In this document: in pieces, positions 12,501-21,647 of the stretch
Layout of the letters: each line of letters starts with the position of its first letter
Numbering within the stretch: the stretch's first letter is position 1
NCBI RefSeq assembly: GCF_000003815.2
Contig: NC_049983.1
Location: 27,083,542 to 27,140,043, forward strand
Source of the DNA: Branchiostoma floridae
Taxonomy: Eukaryota > Chordata > Leptocardii > Amphioxiformes > Branchiostomatidae
Length of the DNA: 56,502 nt
Direction of reading: 5' to 3'
Notes under the pieces: model-generated
Told to the model about the DNA's origin: nothing
Databases searched by the model: none
The model's input: the letters and a program-made list of their open reading frames with translations, nothing else
Made by a program: the position numbers and the translations under genes

Positions 12501-14297
12501 ATACTACTTACCTGCCAGTGCTATGTCTCAGACCAACCGACGCAAAACAGATAAACAGAACAGTAACTTTTACAAGCATCATCACCCTGGCACATTATTT
12601 TATAGATGACTCATTTGTGCCAATTTCTTACAGCACAACGAAGGAAAAAATGGAACTGCAGGCACGGCTGGATAGAGTTCGACAGTAAGGCAACAATTTG
12701 CATGTTTATGTGCTATCTTTGTCTTCTCAACTTAGTTTCCATCCTGTAATGAAGCTGTAAGGCTTTTTTGATACATTTTGATTAATCTGTTTCCAACATT
12801 TAACCATTTACATTTGGCTACAACATTTAATGGTGCATGATGGACTTCTCTGGACATTCAGATTCATAAACAGCACAAGATACTGAGCTAGTTTCTCAAC
12901 ATATTGTAGGAATTTTTGGAAAAATCTAGTTTGGGTTTCCAGAAAAACTAGGCTAGCCAGAGACGGGCTAGGCTACCTTGGCCAAAGAATTGAAATTTCC
13001 AATTGAGGCAAAACCCCCATACTTAACCTTAAGGCACAGTAAGGGTGAGAAAGTCCACCCAACCTAGCCCCACCACTAATTACCATGGACGGGTCTAACG
13101 TGCTGTGTACATGGAGCAAGTGCCAATAAGCAAATTATGATTTTAATACATGCAGCAAGTATCAACCATTTTTTTGTTATTCCAATCATTTCAAGCCAGA
13201 ATGTTTTTGAAATATGCTTGTACTTGAGGATTACATAAACTTCGTATACAAGTTGATAATGATAAAATTATATGTATGTCAACTTAAACATAGTATTACG
13301 TATAATCAAGATGTTCAATTTTTATTGTGACATTAACTTTCTTAAGATTCTCCTCCATCCTATCCTCCTTGATCTTCAGCACACTTAAGATCCTACTGAA
13401 GTTGTCTTCCTTGAGAAAAAACTTGTGTTAACTTTCATGTCATCCTCCTAGAAGTGGTTTGATTATGACTGTACCTAACAACTGGTTTGTTTCCCATGTA
13501 GGCTGTCTGAACAGCTGCTGAAGAATGCCGACAGCAGGTGAGAAATGTTTGTCATTTTGTGATCCAGGTGTCCTGGGAGTTCATTGCTGTTTCAACTTGT
13601 ACATAAATCCTGTTTTCTCACTTTGTTAAAAATCCTTAACACACTACGTAAGCCCAATGATTTCCTTATCTCAGTGTTATTTGGTAGTTAGGGGGGCACC
13701 TCACTGGACTGAAGTACATTGGTGGCATTCTAAATTTGATTTATGTTACGCTTGACATTCTAGTGGGAATATCATGCAAAATGTACATTGAAGAAACTCT
13801 CTCTCTGGGCTTGACTTCCAGAACAAAGACATGTATGACTAAAAAGACAACAAAACACAGAAAGTGTGGAAAGATTTTTTCTAAGAATTACGTTGATCAC
13901 TCTTCAAATTCCTCAGCTGTACCGAAAACGCCAACGTACCACAGCTTCAGTGAAATCCCCCCATTTATCAAGAAAAAATCTTGTACCCCATTTAAGTTTC
14001 CAACCACAACATCAGATCTGTTTTTCTCGTCTGTCTCTCCTCAGATCTCCTGACTCCACCGATGGACCCGTCCACCAGCCAAACGACCCCGCCACACCCG
14101 TGCCACGCCCGGACTCAGGGTGTACTTGCCAGATGGTCCGCCGTGGGAAATTGACCCCGCGTAACGACCAGACCGAGACGGCACTCCCGGCAGGAATCAC
14201 ATACACCGCCACGGTCGCGGTCAGGGGTCAGACCACCACCTTCACCGTGACCTGTGACCGCGACCTCAAGGTGGTGCAGTACATCGACGGGGGTTAG
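1..14297 (+). CDS. Long multi-exon coiled-coil protein, 5' incomplete, family not recognised
   Basis: Spliced gene built by following open frame and GT-AG sites. Coding exons: <1-575, 1943-1975, 2465-2515, 3042-3095, 3486-3518, 3937-3990, 4338-4463, 5056-5097, 5409-5600, 5839-5916, 6099-6131, 6358-6390, 6607-6678, 7063-7095, 7296-7367, 7872-7955, 8582-8647, 8947-9036, 9309-9362, 9779-9811, 10196-10297, 10562-10594, 10782-10844, 11201-11233, 11631-11663, 12128-12211, 12336-12392, 12634-12684, 13502-13537, 14045-14297. Each intron interrupts a codon after its second base, every internal exon is a multiple of 3, and the joined frame stays open for 850 residues to TAG at 14295. Products are rich in E, K, Q, L and A with heptad or hendecad spacing (for example LKEDLDKAQKK, LIEELNAANQR), so a long coiled coil is likely. 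The start lies upstream of the window. Gaps at 1266-1585 and 6890-6989 could hide further exons. No enzyme or membrane motif is visible. Function unknown. Confidence 0.72.
684..1092. repeat. 29-bp intronic minisatellite, about 14 copies
   Basis: Tandem copies of a unit containing ctgactctttccctccatct followed by ctcctgatc, with single-base variants, in the first intron of the coiled-coil gene. It is pyrimidine-rich on the plus strand. Open frames on the minus strand here are repeat artefacts. Confidence 0.9.
1266..1585. other. Assembly gap (320 N)
   Basis: Run of N in the first intron of the coiled-coil gene. An exon could be missing here, although the flanking exons (ending 575, starting 1943) already join in frame. 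Confidence 1.
2557..2976 (+). repeat. About 43-bp minisatellite, ten copies, each with a CAG/GTAAAC donor-like core
   Basis: The unit is cctgtccctggtgctgaac followed by accatccacacacaggtaaa. It starts about 40 bp downstream of the donor of exon 2465-2515. Nearly every copy keeps CACAG/GTAAAC or a one-base variant, so the intron carries about ten decoy 5' splice sites in the sense orientation. Confidence 0.85.
3937..3990 (+). CDS. Coding exon with two possible in-frame acceptors
   Basis: The sequence tctacag occurs twice, ending at 3936 and again 18 nt later at 3954. Using either acceptor keeps the phase (54 or 36 nt exon), so splicing could include or drop six residues. The donor is GT at 3991 (GGT/GTAAGT). 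Which acceptor is used cannot be told from sequence. Confidence 0.5.
5409..7955 (+). CDS. Exon module A of the coiled-coil gene
   Basis: Eight exons encode, in order, a linker beginning YLRPKN, a C-containing block with GGGDLELDAF and ELVAERL, then LLEDLTHANKR, LKEDLDKAQKK, a 24-residue helix, LKQDLDTAQKK, a 24-residue helix ending AEQK, and a 28-residue helix with VEQKH. Exons 6358-6390 and 7063-7095 are clear duplicates, and the intron bases after both donors also match (gtaagtgaaaa, then ttatattacaaccttgttgc). Module A is paralogous to module B at 8582-11663. Confidence 0.7.
6790..6889. mobile_element. CG-rich terminal-inverted-repeat element, cut by an assembly gap
   Basis: Starts ctgtaaatgcagaaatgctc and continues cgcggtggataaatatttgc. 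This matches the reverse complement of the right end of the complete element at 32541-32750. The copy runs into the N gap at 6890, so its far end is not visible. Confidence 0.7.
6890..6989. other. Assembly gap (100 N)
   Basis: Placeholder-length gap inside a repeat element in the intron between exons 6607-6678 and 7063-7095. Confidence 1.
7571..7800 (+). pseudogene. Two decayed copies of exon 7296-7367
   Basis: Two stretches (about 7571-7610 and 7741-7795) repeat the end of exon 7296-7367 and its donor region: a gaaaaggaggacctcctggc-like sequence, then cagaaagatt and atatttttgtttg. In both, the donor (CA/GTGAGAT in the live exon) is replaced by gattgagat or gattaagtcagagat, so no GT remains at the junction. 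The surrounding intron is duplicated with them in units of about 180 bp. Confidence 0.65.
8048..8209. mobile_element. Foldback (MITE-like) element with tagcctggtatccagc ends
   Basis: Left end tagcctggtatccagccgta and right end complementary (ggctggataccaggcta). The left arm is itself duplicated in tandem (8048 and 8106, 58 bp apart). No coding capacity. Lies in the intron between exons 7872-7955 and 8582-8647. Confidence 0.8.
8582..11663 (+). CDS. Exon module B, a duplicate of module A
   Basis: The exons follow the same order as module A: a linker beginning YLSGHH (like YLRPKN), a C-containing block with GGDDLETDAF and QLIAERL (like GGGDLELDAF and ELVAERL), a helix ending TQLLR (like TQLQR), LRADYDKEHQK, a helix ending AQQKQ (like AEQKQ), then KVLKMQKELNR, a lysine-rich block, ELEDMSQDKAT and LIEELNAANQR (like LLEDLTHANKR). 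Order, length class and intron phase are kept, which supports segmental duplication of an exon block followed by divergence. Confidence 0.68.
9593..9674 (+). mobile_element. Probable LINE 3' end
   Basis: The phrase agggctgagccctttgtaat then aacaaacaaataaataaatg resembles a short LINE 3' terminus with an (AAAT)n tail. Assignment is from form only. Confidence 0.4.
10196..10297 (+). CDS. Duplicated exon extended to a cryptic donor
   Basis: The exon is homologous to 7296-7367 but has lost the ancestral donor: AAACAGTGAGAT there, AAACAGAGATAT here. Reading continues 30 nt through former intron sequence to a GA/GTGAGA donor at 10298, adding ten residues (QRYFCLLLEL region). The total of 102 nt keeps the phase-2 to phase-2 frame. 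The added peptide is hydrophobic, unlike its neighbours. Confidence 0.6.
10860..11200. repeat. Imperfect tandem duplication within an intron
   Basis: The phrases gaggtttacattata, tagtgacat/caa, catgcatatct-like and gtatcaggaacact occur twice in order about 190 bp apart. The second copy runs up to the acceptor of exon 11201-11233. Intronic and non-coding. Confidence 0.6.
14045..14297 (+). CDS. C-terminal exon of the coiled-coil gene
   Basis: The acceptor is tctcctcag at 14044; the stop is TAG at 14295-14297. It encodes about 84 residues: a proline-rich linker, then a compact segment with SGCTCQM, GITYTATVAV, TTFTVTCDRDLKVV and QYIDGG that alternates hydrophobic and polar residues as a small beta domain would. 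Base composition shifts to GC-rich compared with the upstream exons. The family is not recognised. Confidence 0.75.
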
Positions 14298-14948
14298 GTT
14301 AAGAAAAAAACTAGGTCACTGAGTGTTATGTTATGTAGTAATGTTGACATGTGCACATGTGATCGTTATGTATGATTGTATGTTAACCGGATGTACTATG
14401 CATGTATGTAATACATTTTATGTAATATCCAGTTTGTCATTGTGTAACAACCGATGATCATGATTCAGGATCCTGCTAAAGGAATTGGACCCAAATCAGC
14501 GCAGATATAGTTGTCATGACGATTTCATCATTTCATTCACATGCTATTTCAGTATTGGGGATTAAAGAAGTAATCTGTAATAATGTATAATGAGAAACCT
14601 CCTAAAGGAGCAGATATGGTCGTGATGACCACTATAATAATTTACACCTCAAAAAACTGGTGCGATTTGGAAAGAAAATAGAAATGGCTGAGCGGCTAAT
14701 ATCAATTGGTGGAAGGCATCTGAACAGGGACTACCGTGTAAGTAACAACAAAGTCTACTCTTTGTGTCAAACAGGTTTTTTATTAGATTTTGGTCATTAG
14801 AATTGTTAAGAAATATTTTGAAATCTTTTTTTCTACAATTAATTGCCATTACATTTTGGCTGATAATTTTAATTGATTTTATTTTCCACATTTTTGTCAC
14901 ATTTTGGCTGATTTTAATGGATTTTATTTCCTTTTGTTTAGCCCTGCA

Positions 14949-15152
14949 TTGCTGAGAGTTGTGAAAGGTCTCGCTGTTTGGCGTGGCTTCTCTCCAGTTC
15001 AGAGTGCCTGGCAGCAGCGTTACACCGGCTCAGCCTATGCCAGCTGCTCCCACTATACCACAAAAACACAAAAAAATGGAGATGCTGGACAAATGGGTGT
15101 AATGCTGCTGCCAGGCACTGTTGAACTAGAGGGGAGCCGAGCAACTCAGCAA
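14949..15152. mobile_element. Foldback element, about 200 bp
   Basis: The inner arms agtgcctggcagcagcgtta and taatgctgctgccaggcact are reverse complements. The outer ends ttgctgaga and ctcagcaa also pair. Short open frames over it are on the element and are not genes. Confidence 0.75.
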
Positions 15153-16184
15153 AAACGTCCATAACTTTTAAGCATTTTGATAAATCTAAATTTTCTTTCC
15201 CAGTTATAGTATTGTTTTTTTAATTATTTTTCAACAGTTTTTGACATATAAAAATTTCACATTATCAAACCACAAGAAAAAAATTCTGGAACTTATCAAA
15301 AAGTTTTATACTATATAAAACAAACCACAATCTGTTTGACAGTTAGTAAGTGTAGTCAGTTACATTACAATGGTAGAGCCCCTGAAATAAAGACCAGGAA
15401 CAGGGATCATTAAAATCTGATGCACCTAAACCCGCCATGAAGCTGATAAATGCTGCCTAGTATGCTCGTAGCATAGAGTGCTAAGTAAAAAAAATGCTCA
15501 CCAGTTTGTTTGTGTAATAGACATTAGATTTACTATTAAATGCCTAATTATGCTGCAGATACTTAAGTACATGTAGTTTGGAGGATGTCCTTTGGTCGAA
15601 TTGTACAATTCTAAAGATAAACTAATATAGACAAACAATATTAACAGCTTGCTTAGGTGACATGTAGCTCTTAAAGATAATTCAAAAGTCGCTGAAATTG
15701 CCTCTTTAATCTGTCTTAAACTCAGCAAAGTTTAGGGCCAATCCAATGAAGTTTGTGAATGTCGAACCACGTCATCACAGGGAGTAGACTGGTTTATACC
15801 TTTGTATGGAGAAAAAACAATTGTTGTACATATTAACCTACCTACAGATACATGACACATGTATTTTAGATTAGCGATGGCTTCACGTGAATATTCATTG
15901 TTTGTTTTCCTGAACCTGCAGTTTTTAGTCTGTCAAACAATATGCAAACATTGTACAGTGTAAATTTTAATATGTATAGATATTTTAAGAGATAGTATAT
16001 TTATATTTTTTAAATGAAATTATATCTATGACTACATATTCAGCAATACAACAATACATGTACCCTGGGTGACCTTACAAAAGTCTCTGTCTTTAATTTG
16101 TTTTTGTTTTTCTAAAACAGTTCTTGTATCATCGTAATATCCCATTTAAGAGCCCAGCTCAGTCAAGGCAGCCTAGCCATGAGT

Positions 16185-16292
16185 TAGCCTGGACCAGTAC
16201 TCGGAGGCTGCTTACACTTGCAGCGCCGAAACTGAAAAAAAACAACACCTAAGTGTAAGGAGCCCCTGTAGTAATCGGATGGCACCAGGCTA
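16185..16292. mobile_element. Short TIR element, tagcctgg...ccaggcta
   Basis: Ends tagcctgg and ccaggcta are inverted, with inner gcttacactt and aagtgtaagg also inverted. The ends resemble those of the element at 8048-8209, so the two may belong to one family. Confidence 0.6.
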
Positions 16293-16965
16293 GTGATATA
16301 GCCACACTTCAAACGTTTCTGAAGTTAAAGGCAGCTAAACCAAAGGCGAGGGCATTGACAGAATAAAATAATCAAAACTGGCTGAAGTTCTTCACGAAAA
16401 TTCCTGTATTGATGTTTCCTATTGTAGAATTACGATCCCTCAATTATGCACCTGTACTCGTTACATCCGTCGTGTAATCTAATTTCCAAGTCAAATCTGT
16501 CCAGATAAAGAATTGAAATTCCTTCTCTGATAAGTTACTCGCGAGATCGAGACCAGACCATTCTCCGCGTCCAAGATGTGCTGACAGACAATCGAAAATT
16601 TGGAGGTACGTCCTCCACCTTTAATAAATAGTCACTGTTGGATGAAAACTGATAGTAACTGTACACATACGTGACTGATGAACCTCTTCAACGCTTCTCT
16701 GATCAGTTCGCATTAATATGTTTTTCTTTCCTTTCCGTATATTACCAGAAGTGAGAACAAAGTGATACATGAAAATGATCAACAAACACGTGCCAACTAA
16801 CCAGCAACTGAGTTGACTAGCAGTGGCAGATCCAGAATTAACAGTAATACTTCTTCACAAGTAAATTCTGAATAAAGTGAAACTCTAATTTTCAACCCAA
16901 CCCATCGTACAGATCGTCTGTTAAAGGTACCAGTAAATATCTGTGGTAACGTTCATGTTGGAGGA

Positions 16966-17217
16966 GCACGTCACCGGAACGTACTGCGCCTGCGCAAAAA
17001 GTATAGACATGCTAAACCTTGCTAAACCCCCGGTTTACTAAAGGGCCGCATTTAAGAAAGTACGTGCGTATATAAGGGTAAAATCCCGTGTACGTTTTAC
17101 ATGAAACCATGTCTCTAACATATATTGTGCAACAAGCGGGATTTCAATGCAACGTTGACCAAACCAAGCCCCAAACCACCAGGGTTCGCGCAGGCGCAGT
17201 ACGTTCCGGTGACGTGC
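16966..17217. promoter_or_regulatory. Perfect 30-bp inverted repeat with NRF1-like sites around a TATA-like sequence
   Basis: Bases 16966-16995 and 17188-17217 are exact reverse complements. Each arm contains ctgcgcctgcgc (close to the NRF1 consensus) and a CRE-like cgtcaccgg. The 192-bp spacer holds gtatataaggg at about 17070. The second arm is about 310 bp upstream of the ATG at 17525, so promoter function is plausible; a small TIR element with captured promoter motifs is the alternative. Confidence 0.5.
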
Positions 17218-17524
17218 TTGTTGGAGGTATACAATGCCATACATTTTCAAGTTCAAGCGGGGTGGAAAAAAACAAAGTGCACAAGCCACAACGAAAGCGT
17301 AGAAATAGGCAACCCTTTGAAAAAAAATTCAATTGTCACATTCCTTCCTTCAAGTCAAACGAAACAGTCAAGAGTAAAGAGAGAAGAGTTACCACAAGTG
17401 GAATTACATTTATTTCGTCACAATCACGTTACATTGTTCAGCGTCACAATCATAGTGTTACATGACTGTCGTCATCCATCTATGACAACAAGAGAATAAC
17501 AAACAAACAAAGAAAAAGCTAGCG
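17218..17524. other. 5' leader region of the next gene
   Basis: Between the inverted repeat and the ATG at 17525. Two overlapping open frames here (17088-17465, 17125-17499) have no homology visible to me and no splice support, so I read the stretch as 5' UTR or promoter. Confidence 0.4.
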
Positions 17525-20500
17525 ATGGACGCTGCTCTGTATGACAGCCTTCTCGGCGCCGATGTGGAACACGCCTGGTCATTGGTCGGCCCGCAGGTGT
17601 NNNNNNNNNNNNNNNNNNNNNNNNNNNNNNNNNNNNNNNNNNNNNNNNNNNNNNNNNNNNNNNNNNNNNNNNNNNNNNNNNNNNNNNNNNNNNNNNNNNN
17701 NNNNNNNNNNNNNNNNNNNNNNNNNNNNNNNNNNNNNNNNNNNNNNNNNNNNNNNNNNNNNNNNNNNNNNNNNNNNNNNNNNNNNNNNNNNNNNNNNNNN
17801 NNNNNNNNNNCATGGTGAGTATCAGAGTATTGGGGACTGCTTTTAGGGCTTATTTTCTTTATTTATGACTGACAACCACACGTTTATTGATTTCCACTTG
17901 CCCGTGGAGGGGAAATTCTGGCCATTATGATAGACGTTACGCCCGTTGTCTTCACGTAACGTTAGGGCTAACTTTTACAGGTAGCAGATGGTATGTTATG
18001 CAGAAAATCCCCGCCTATGTGGGCGCAGTAACAGTTAAGGTTGTAACGTTACAGAGTCTATTTCACGGTTTCAAACTTTAAGGCACTGGCTTGTGTTTTT
18101 CCTTTTGGTGCAATGTGCAATGTATTCAATATGCAATTTGTCCAACCCCCACGCCCGTTCGTTCGAGATAGCAACTGAGTTGTCGCCATATTCCTGTCCA
18201 TATTGTAGCTTGCGTAGTCTAGTGATTATCGGCCATGCCAAGATTGTGGTTCCTCTACCGAAGACCTCTCCACCGGACATAAGTCAGCTCCGCCCCGTCT
18301 CACTAACGTCTCTCATAGCCAAAGTATGTGAGAGTTTCGTGGCCACATGGGTCCTGCAGGACATACAGACGAACATATCCCAAGACCAATTCGGATGTCT
18401 CAAAGGCCGATCGACCACTCACTGTCTCGTCAGCCTCGCCGACCAACTCTACAAGACTGCGGACAGACTTGGCACTTGTAGCACATGGGTGCTTACAGAC
18501 TACAGCAAGGCTTTCGACCTCGTCGACCATACTGCAGCGATGAAACACCTGTTTGAGATGGGGGTCAGACCAGGACTTCTACCTTGGCTTGCCAACTTTC
18601 ATTCGGGTCGTAGTCAGAAGACCAGATATCACGGTGTACTGTCACGAACAAAACAACTCACGTGCGGTCTGGCACAGGGGACCAAACTAGGGCCTATAGT
18701 GTTCATCGCCCACACAAACAACTCGACGGACAGCATAAAATCCCCCTCCCGGGCCTTCGTCGATGACCTCAATATCATTGAATCAAGACTTCTCTCCGAA
18801 TCGTCCCAGCTACAGAATGACCTCAATGAGCTATCTTCATGGTCAGATAAGAACAGCATGAAACTGAATCCTGGGAAATGCAAGGCCGTTCATGTCTGCT
18901 TCAGCCGCACACCACCTCCGCCACCCCCTCTCACCATCCACGGCCACGTGCTGGAAGTTGTAAGTGTCGCCAAGTGCCTAGGAGTGACGTTCCAAGGAGA
19001 CCTAGGGTGGGACACCCACGTTTCGGACATAACAAAGAAAGGAGGTCAGAGACTGTACCTTCTTTGCCGACTCCGACAGTTTAACGTACCCGTGGAAGAC
19101 CTAGTGACTGTATACACCTGCTTCATTCGTCCCGTCCTGGAATACGCTAACCCTGTTTGGCACCCTGGCCTTACGAACACACAACACAAGAAGATCGAAA
19201 GAATCCAACAACGGGCAACTAGGATCATCCTAGGACATACACCCTCATATGAGCAGTCCTGCAAAGCACTGAAGTTACAGAGCCTCTATGAGAGGAGGGA
19301 GGACCTTTGCCTGGAGTTTGGAAAGAAGCTGGCCAAGTCAAATCTGTACCACACTTGGCTACCATGCACAAGAGGTGAAGTCACGGGGAGGAAAACGAGA
19401 CAAACAAACAAAATTGACACCATACCAGCACGCACAAAACGATATGCCCAAAGTCCATTACCTTACATTGTCAAGCTCTTGAACAGCAGTGAATAACTTT
19501 TATTTTAATTGATGTGTAAGTATTATTGTATTTTATCATGATTGTAAATTAGCTACAAATGTGTATAAGGTGATTGATGTACATGTATTCACCTGTAGTG
19601 CATGTAAAAACTTTGTAACAACAAATGTGTATAAGGTGATTGATGTATTCACCTGTAGTGCATGTAAAAACTTTGTAACAACAAATGTGTATAAGGTGAT
19701 TGATGTATTCACCTGTAGTGTTTGTAAAAAGCTTGTAACTGTGAATCTCACAATTCAGCCTTTTGGCTGCCATGAGTGTTCAACCAATAAACCAGTAATA
19801 ATAATAATAATGCCTCAAAAACTAGAAGCCATAAGTTTAAATGCGGCTGTGTCGCTCACCAGACATTCATGGTACTGGAAAGGGTTGCAGTCCTTAAGAC
19901 GGACGTTAATTGTGTTTGTTGAAAGAGCTAGAGGAATCTCCCCGGTACAATGAACCAGTAAATACTGTAACGTTCCATAGCGTCTGTCCTCTCTGTCACG
20001 ACCAGTGGAAGATATTAGCGCTTCAGTGAGCTAAACTGGTTCGAGATTACTTTCTTTCTTTCTTTGTCCCAGGTGAGTTGGCGTCAGGTGGAGCCGAAAG
20101 AGATCCACGTGCGAGTCCAGGGCGTGAGAAAGTTCTCGGCACAACTCACCTTCACCAAGGGCGACCTGACTCTCGTTCCCTGGCTTTACGGGCTGCAGCA
20201 CGAGAGCCACATCTACGTCATCACGGACGTGTTTCGCGCGGATGACGTCAGCCTGGAGGTGTCGGTGGGCGACAGGACGGACCGGCTGGTCTCCGCGCAG
20301 CAGTGCCCCCTGGCGTTCAAGTGGAAGAAGTACAGGCTGTCCCGCAGGCGGCCCGGGCTGCTGAAGGCGCCCTGGGTTCCCATCAAGCTCCGTAAGTACC
20401 AGGGGTCAGAGTTCATCTTGTGCCGACCTCACGGTCACCGTGCGGAGGCTGGAAAAGGCGACGGGAACGGCTCTGAGAGAGGATTCCTCCGGAGAAAGCC

Positions 20501-20696
20501 GAAAAAGGCGTCCTTGGCGGCACAGCTCGGATCAGACGACAGAAGTGCCATGTGGGCCGTCCGGCTGACCAAAAGCGCGGGAACTCTGCTGACGGGGTCA
20601 ACGTCCGCGGAGGGAAGCATGCGCAGTAGAGAGGGGCACGATCTTCGCGTAGAGGACATGGAAGTGGAGAACGTGACCTTGGACGAAATTTAGGAT
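17525..20696 (+). CDS. Unrecognised gene with a gap in exon 1 and a LINE in the intron
   Basis: Exon 1 starts ATG at 17525 (MDAALYDSLLGADVEHAWSL), enters the 17601-17810 gap, and appears to end at the donor CATG/GTGAGT (17814). The next visible exon is 20073-20696, after acceptor tttgtcccag, in frame VSWRQVEPKEIHVRVQG to TAG at 20694. This last exon (207 residues) has alternating hydrophobic segments, for example LTFTKGDLTLVPWLYGL and HIYVITDVF, then a basic, GC-rich tail with RRKPKK. It could be a small beta domain with a disordered tail. I do not recognise the family. The exon 1 length and joining phase cannot be checked across the gap. A polyadenylation signal lies at 20997. Confidence 0.55.
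17601..17810. other. Assembly gap (210 N)
   Basis: Gap inside exon 1 of the preceding gene. Its true length, and so the reading phase across it, is unknown. Confidence 1.
18235..19812 (+). mobile_element. 5'-truncated non-LTR retrotransposon (LINE, CR1/Jockey-like) with open reverse transcriptase
   Basis: The frame is open for about 420 codons to TAA at 19494. Reverse-transcriptase blocks are visible in order: QLRPVSLTSL, DQFGCLKGRSTTHCL, LTDYSKAFDLVDH, GLAQGTKLGPIVF, and the catalytic box as AFVDDLNII (FVDD where many LINEs have YADD), then LGVTFQGDLGWDTHV and RPVLEYANPVWHP. The homology starts abruptly near 18235, so the endonuclease and N-terminal RT parts are missing. A 3' UTR with short tandem repeats ends in a (TAA)n-like tail at about 19796-19812. 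It sits in sense orientation in the host intron. The open frame implies recent insertion. Confidence 0.85.
19560..19738 (+). repeat. Three tandem copies of a 60-66 bp unit in the LINE 3' UTR
   Basis: Units contain gtgtataaggtgattgatgt then attcacctgtagtgcatgta and aaaactttgtaacaacaaat. The first copy has a 6-bp insertion; the third is more diverged. The units lie between the LINE stop codon and its tail, so they are part of the element. Confidence 0.8.
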
Positions 20697-20996
20697 TTTT
20701 CACCGATGTCTCTCACGCTGCTACAAAATCATCTCATGCACTACAGAAAACTGTTGATTGGCACCACGTCGTCATATCAATGAACAGATAAAAAGTATTT
20801 CCTACGCAGTACGGTGACAACATGTTCGACTTTTGGGTTGGTGTGGTGGAATGATTCCCTGTTCACCTTCAATTTTTTTTATTCATGTCGCCACATTGAA
20901 GACTTTTGCCCCTTGGAAGCTTTCTCTCTCCCCATTAGAGAACCTTAGCCAATGTTAAAAACCTCGTCAGTTCTACAATGGTGCACAATATAATGA

Positions 20997-21002
20997 AATA
21001 AA
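20997..21002 (+). terminator. AATAAA polyadenylation signal
   Basis: AATAAA lies 301 bp downstream of the stop at 20696, on the same strand as the unrecognised gene; it is the first canonical signal after the stop. A second lies at about 21126. Confidence 0.5.
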
Positions 21003-21647
21003 AGCTATCCCTGCTAGAAGATTGCGAATGGTGCTTCAGTAAAACTTACATAGATCACGATACTTGTTTATTGCAGAAGAGAGTCATTCCTTTTCACGAT
21101 ACAACTTGTCTGATTGCAGTTGTTGAAATAAATGTTTCTTAGACAGCTGCAAAACCCAACGCATTGTCCTCATATAATGCACACATTTCCATGGACATCA
21201 ATGCAAATATAGCCGTGTGCGTTGCTATGACTTCTTGAAAACAGGATCTTCTAACGTTAATAGTTTCTTGGTGCTATATTTTTTGTATTTGTAATACACT
21301 AATCATAGCATTTTACCCACTTGTGGTCAACAGAATCACCAAGAAAAGCTTTCAATACATTCTTAGAAATGTCATTCGCGAATACTTTCTTACATTAGCG
21401 AATAAAGCTAAATATTTGCCTGCACAATTACACTGTGTTCTACTTGTTTGAACGCCCTGCAGCTACAATCAATCAGTCTTTCTTCAAATCTCACCAGTTT
21501 ATCCTGTTTATCGCGAGCTTCCTTTAATAATACGGAGTAAAGAAAACTGTGTGACTCACACAGTTTTCTTTCTAACCGCAATGGTGTTCCTGCAATGTCT
21601 TCCTTTTCTGGTATTAGAGCGTATCAAGCTGTAGTCCAAATCCCAGA
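21003..21647. other. Convergent intergenic region
   Basis: AT-rich, between the 3' ends of the plus-strand gene and the minus-strand TRIM gene. It holds the palindrome at 21539-21571; no gene is visible. Confidence 0.6.
21539..21571. repeat. Perfect 33-bp palindrome (16-bp arms, 1-nt centre)
   Basis: Arms aaagaaaactgtgtga and tcacacagttttcttt are exact reverse complements around one C. It lies about 130 bp beyond the TRIM stop codon, probably in its 3' UTR. It could form a short hairpin in the transcript. Confidence 0.8.

Larger units (their letters stand above)
14298..16965. other. 3' UTR and intergenic stretch
   Basis: The 3' UTR of the coiled-coil gene begins after 14297; an ATTAAA at about 14563 could be its polyadenylation signal. 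The rest is AT-rich, with two foldback elements (14949-15152, 16185-16292). No supportable gene is visible. Confidence 0.6.

Noticed and set aside
17088-17499. Two overlapping plus-strand frames of about 125 codons upstream of the gene at 17525
   Set aside because: They overlap the inverted repeat and each other, have no domain or codon signal, and fit 5' leader sequence better.
19536-19953. Repeat protein frames on both strands (YKVIDVFTCSACKNFV type)
   Set aside because: They lie in the 3' UTR of the LINE, after its stop codon, over three tandem units.
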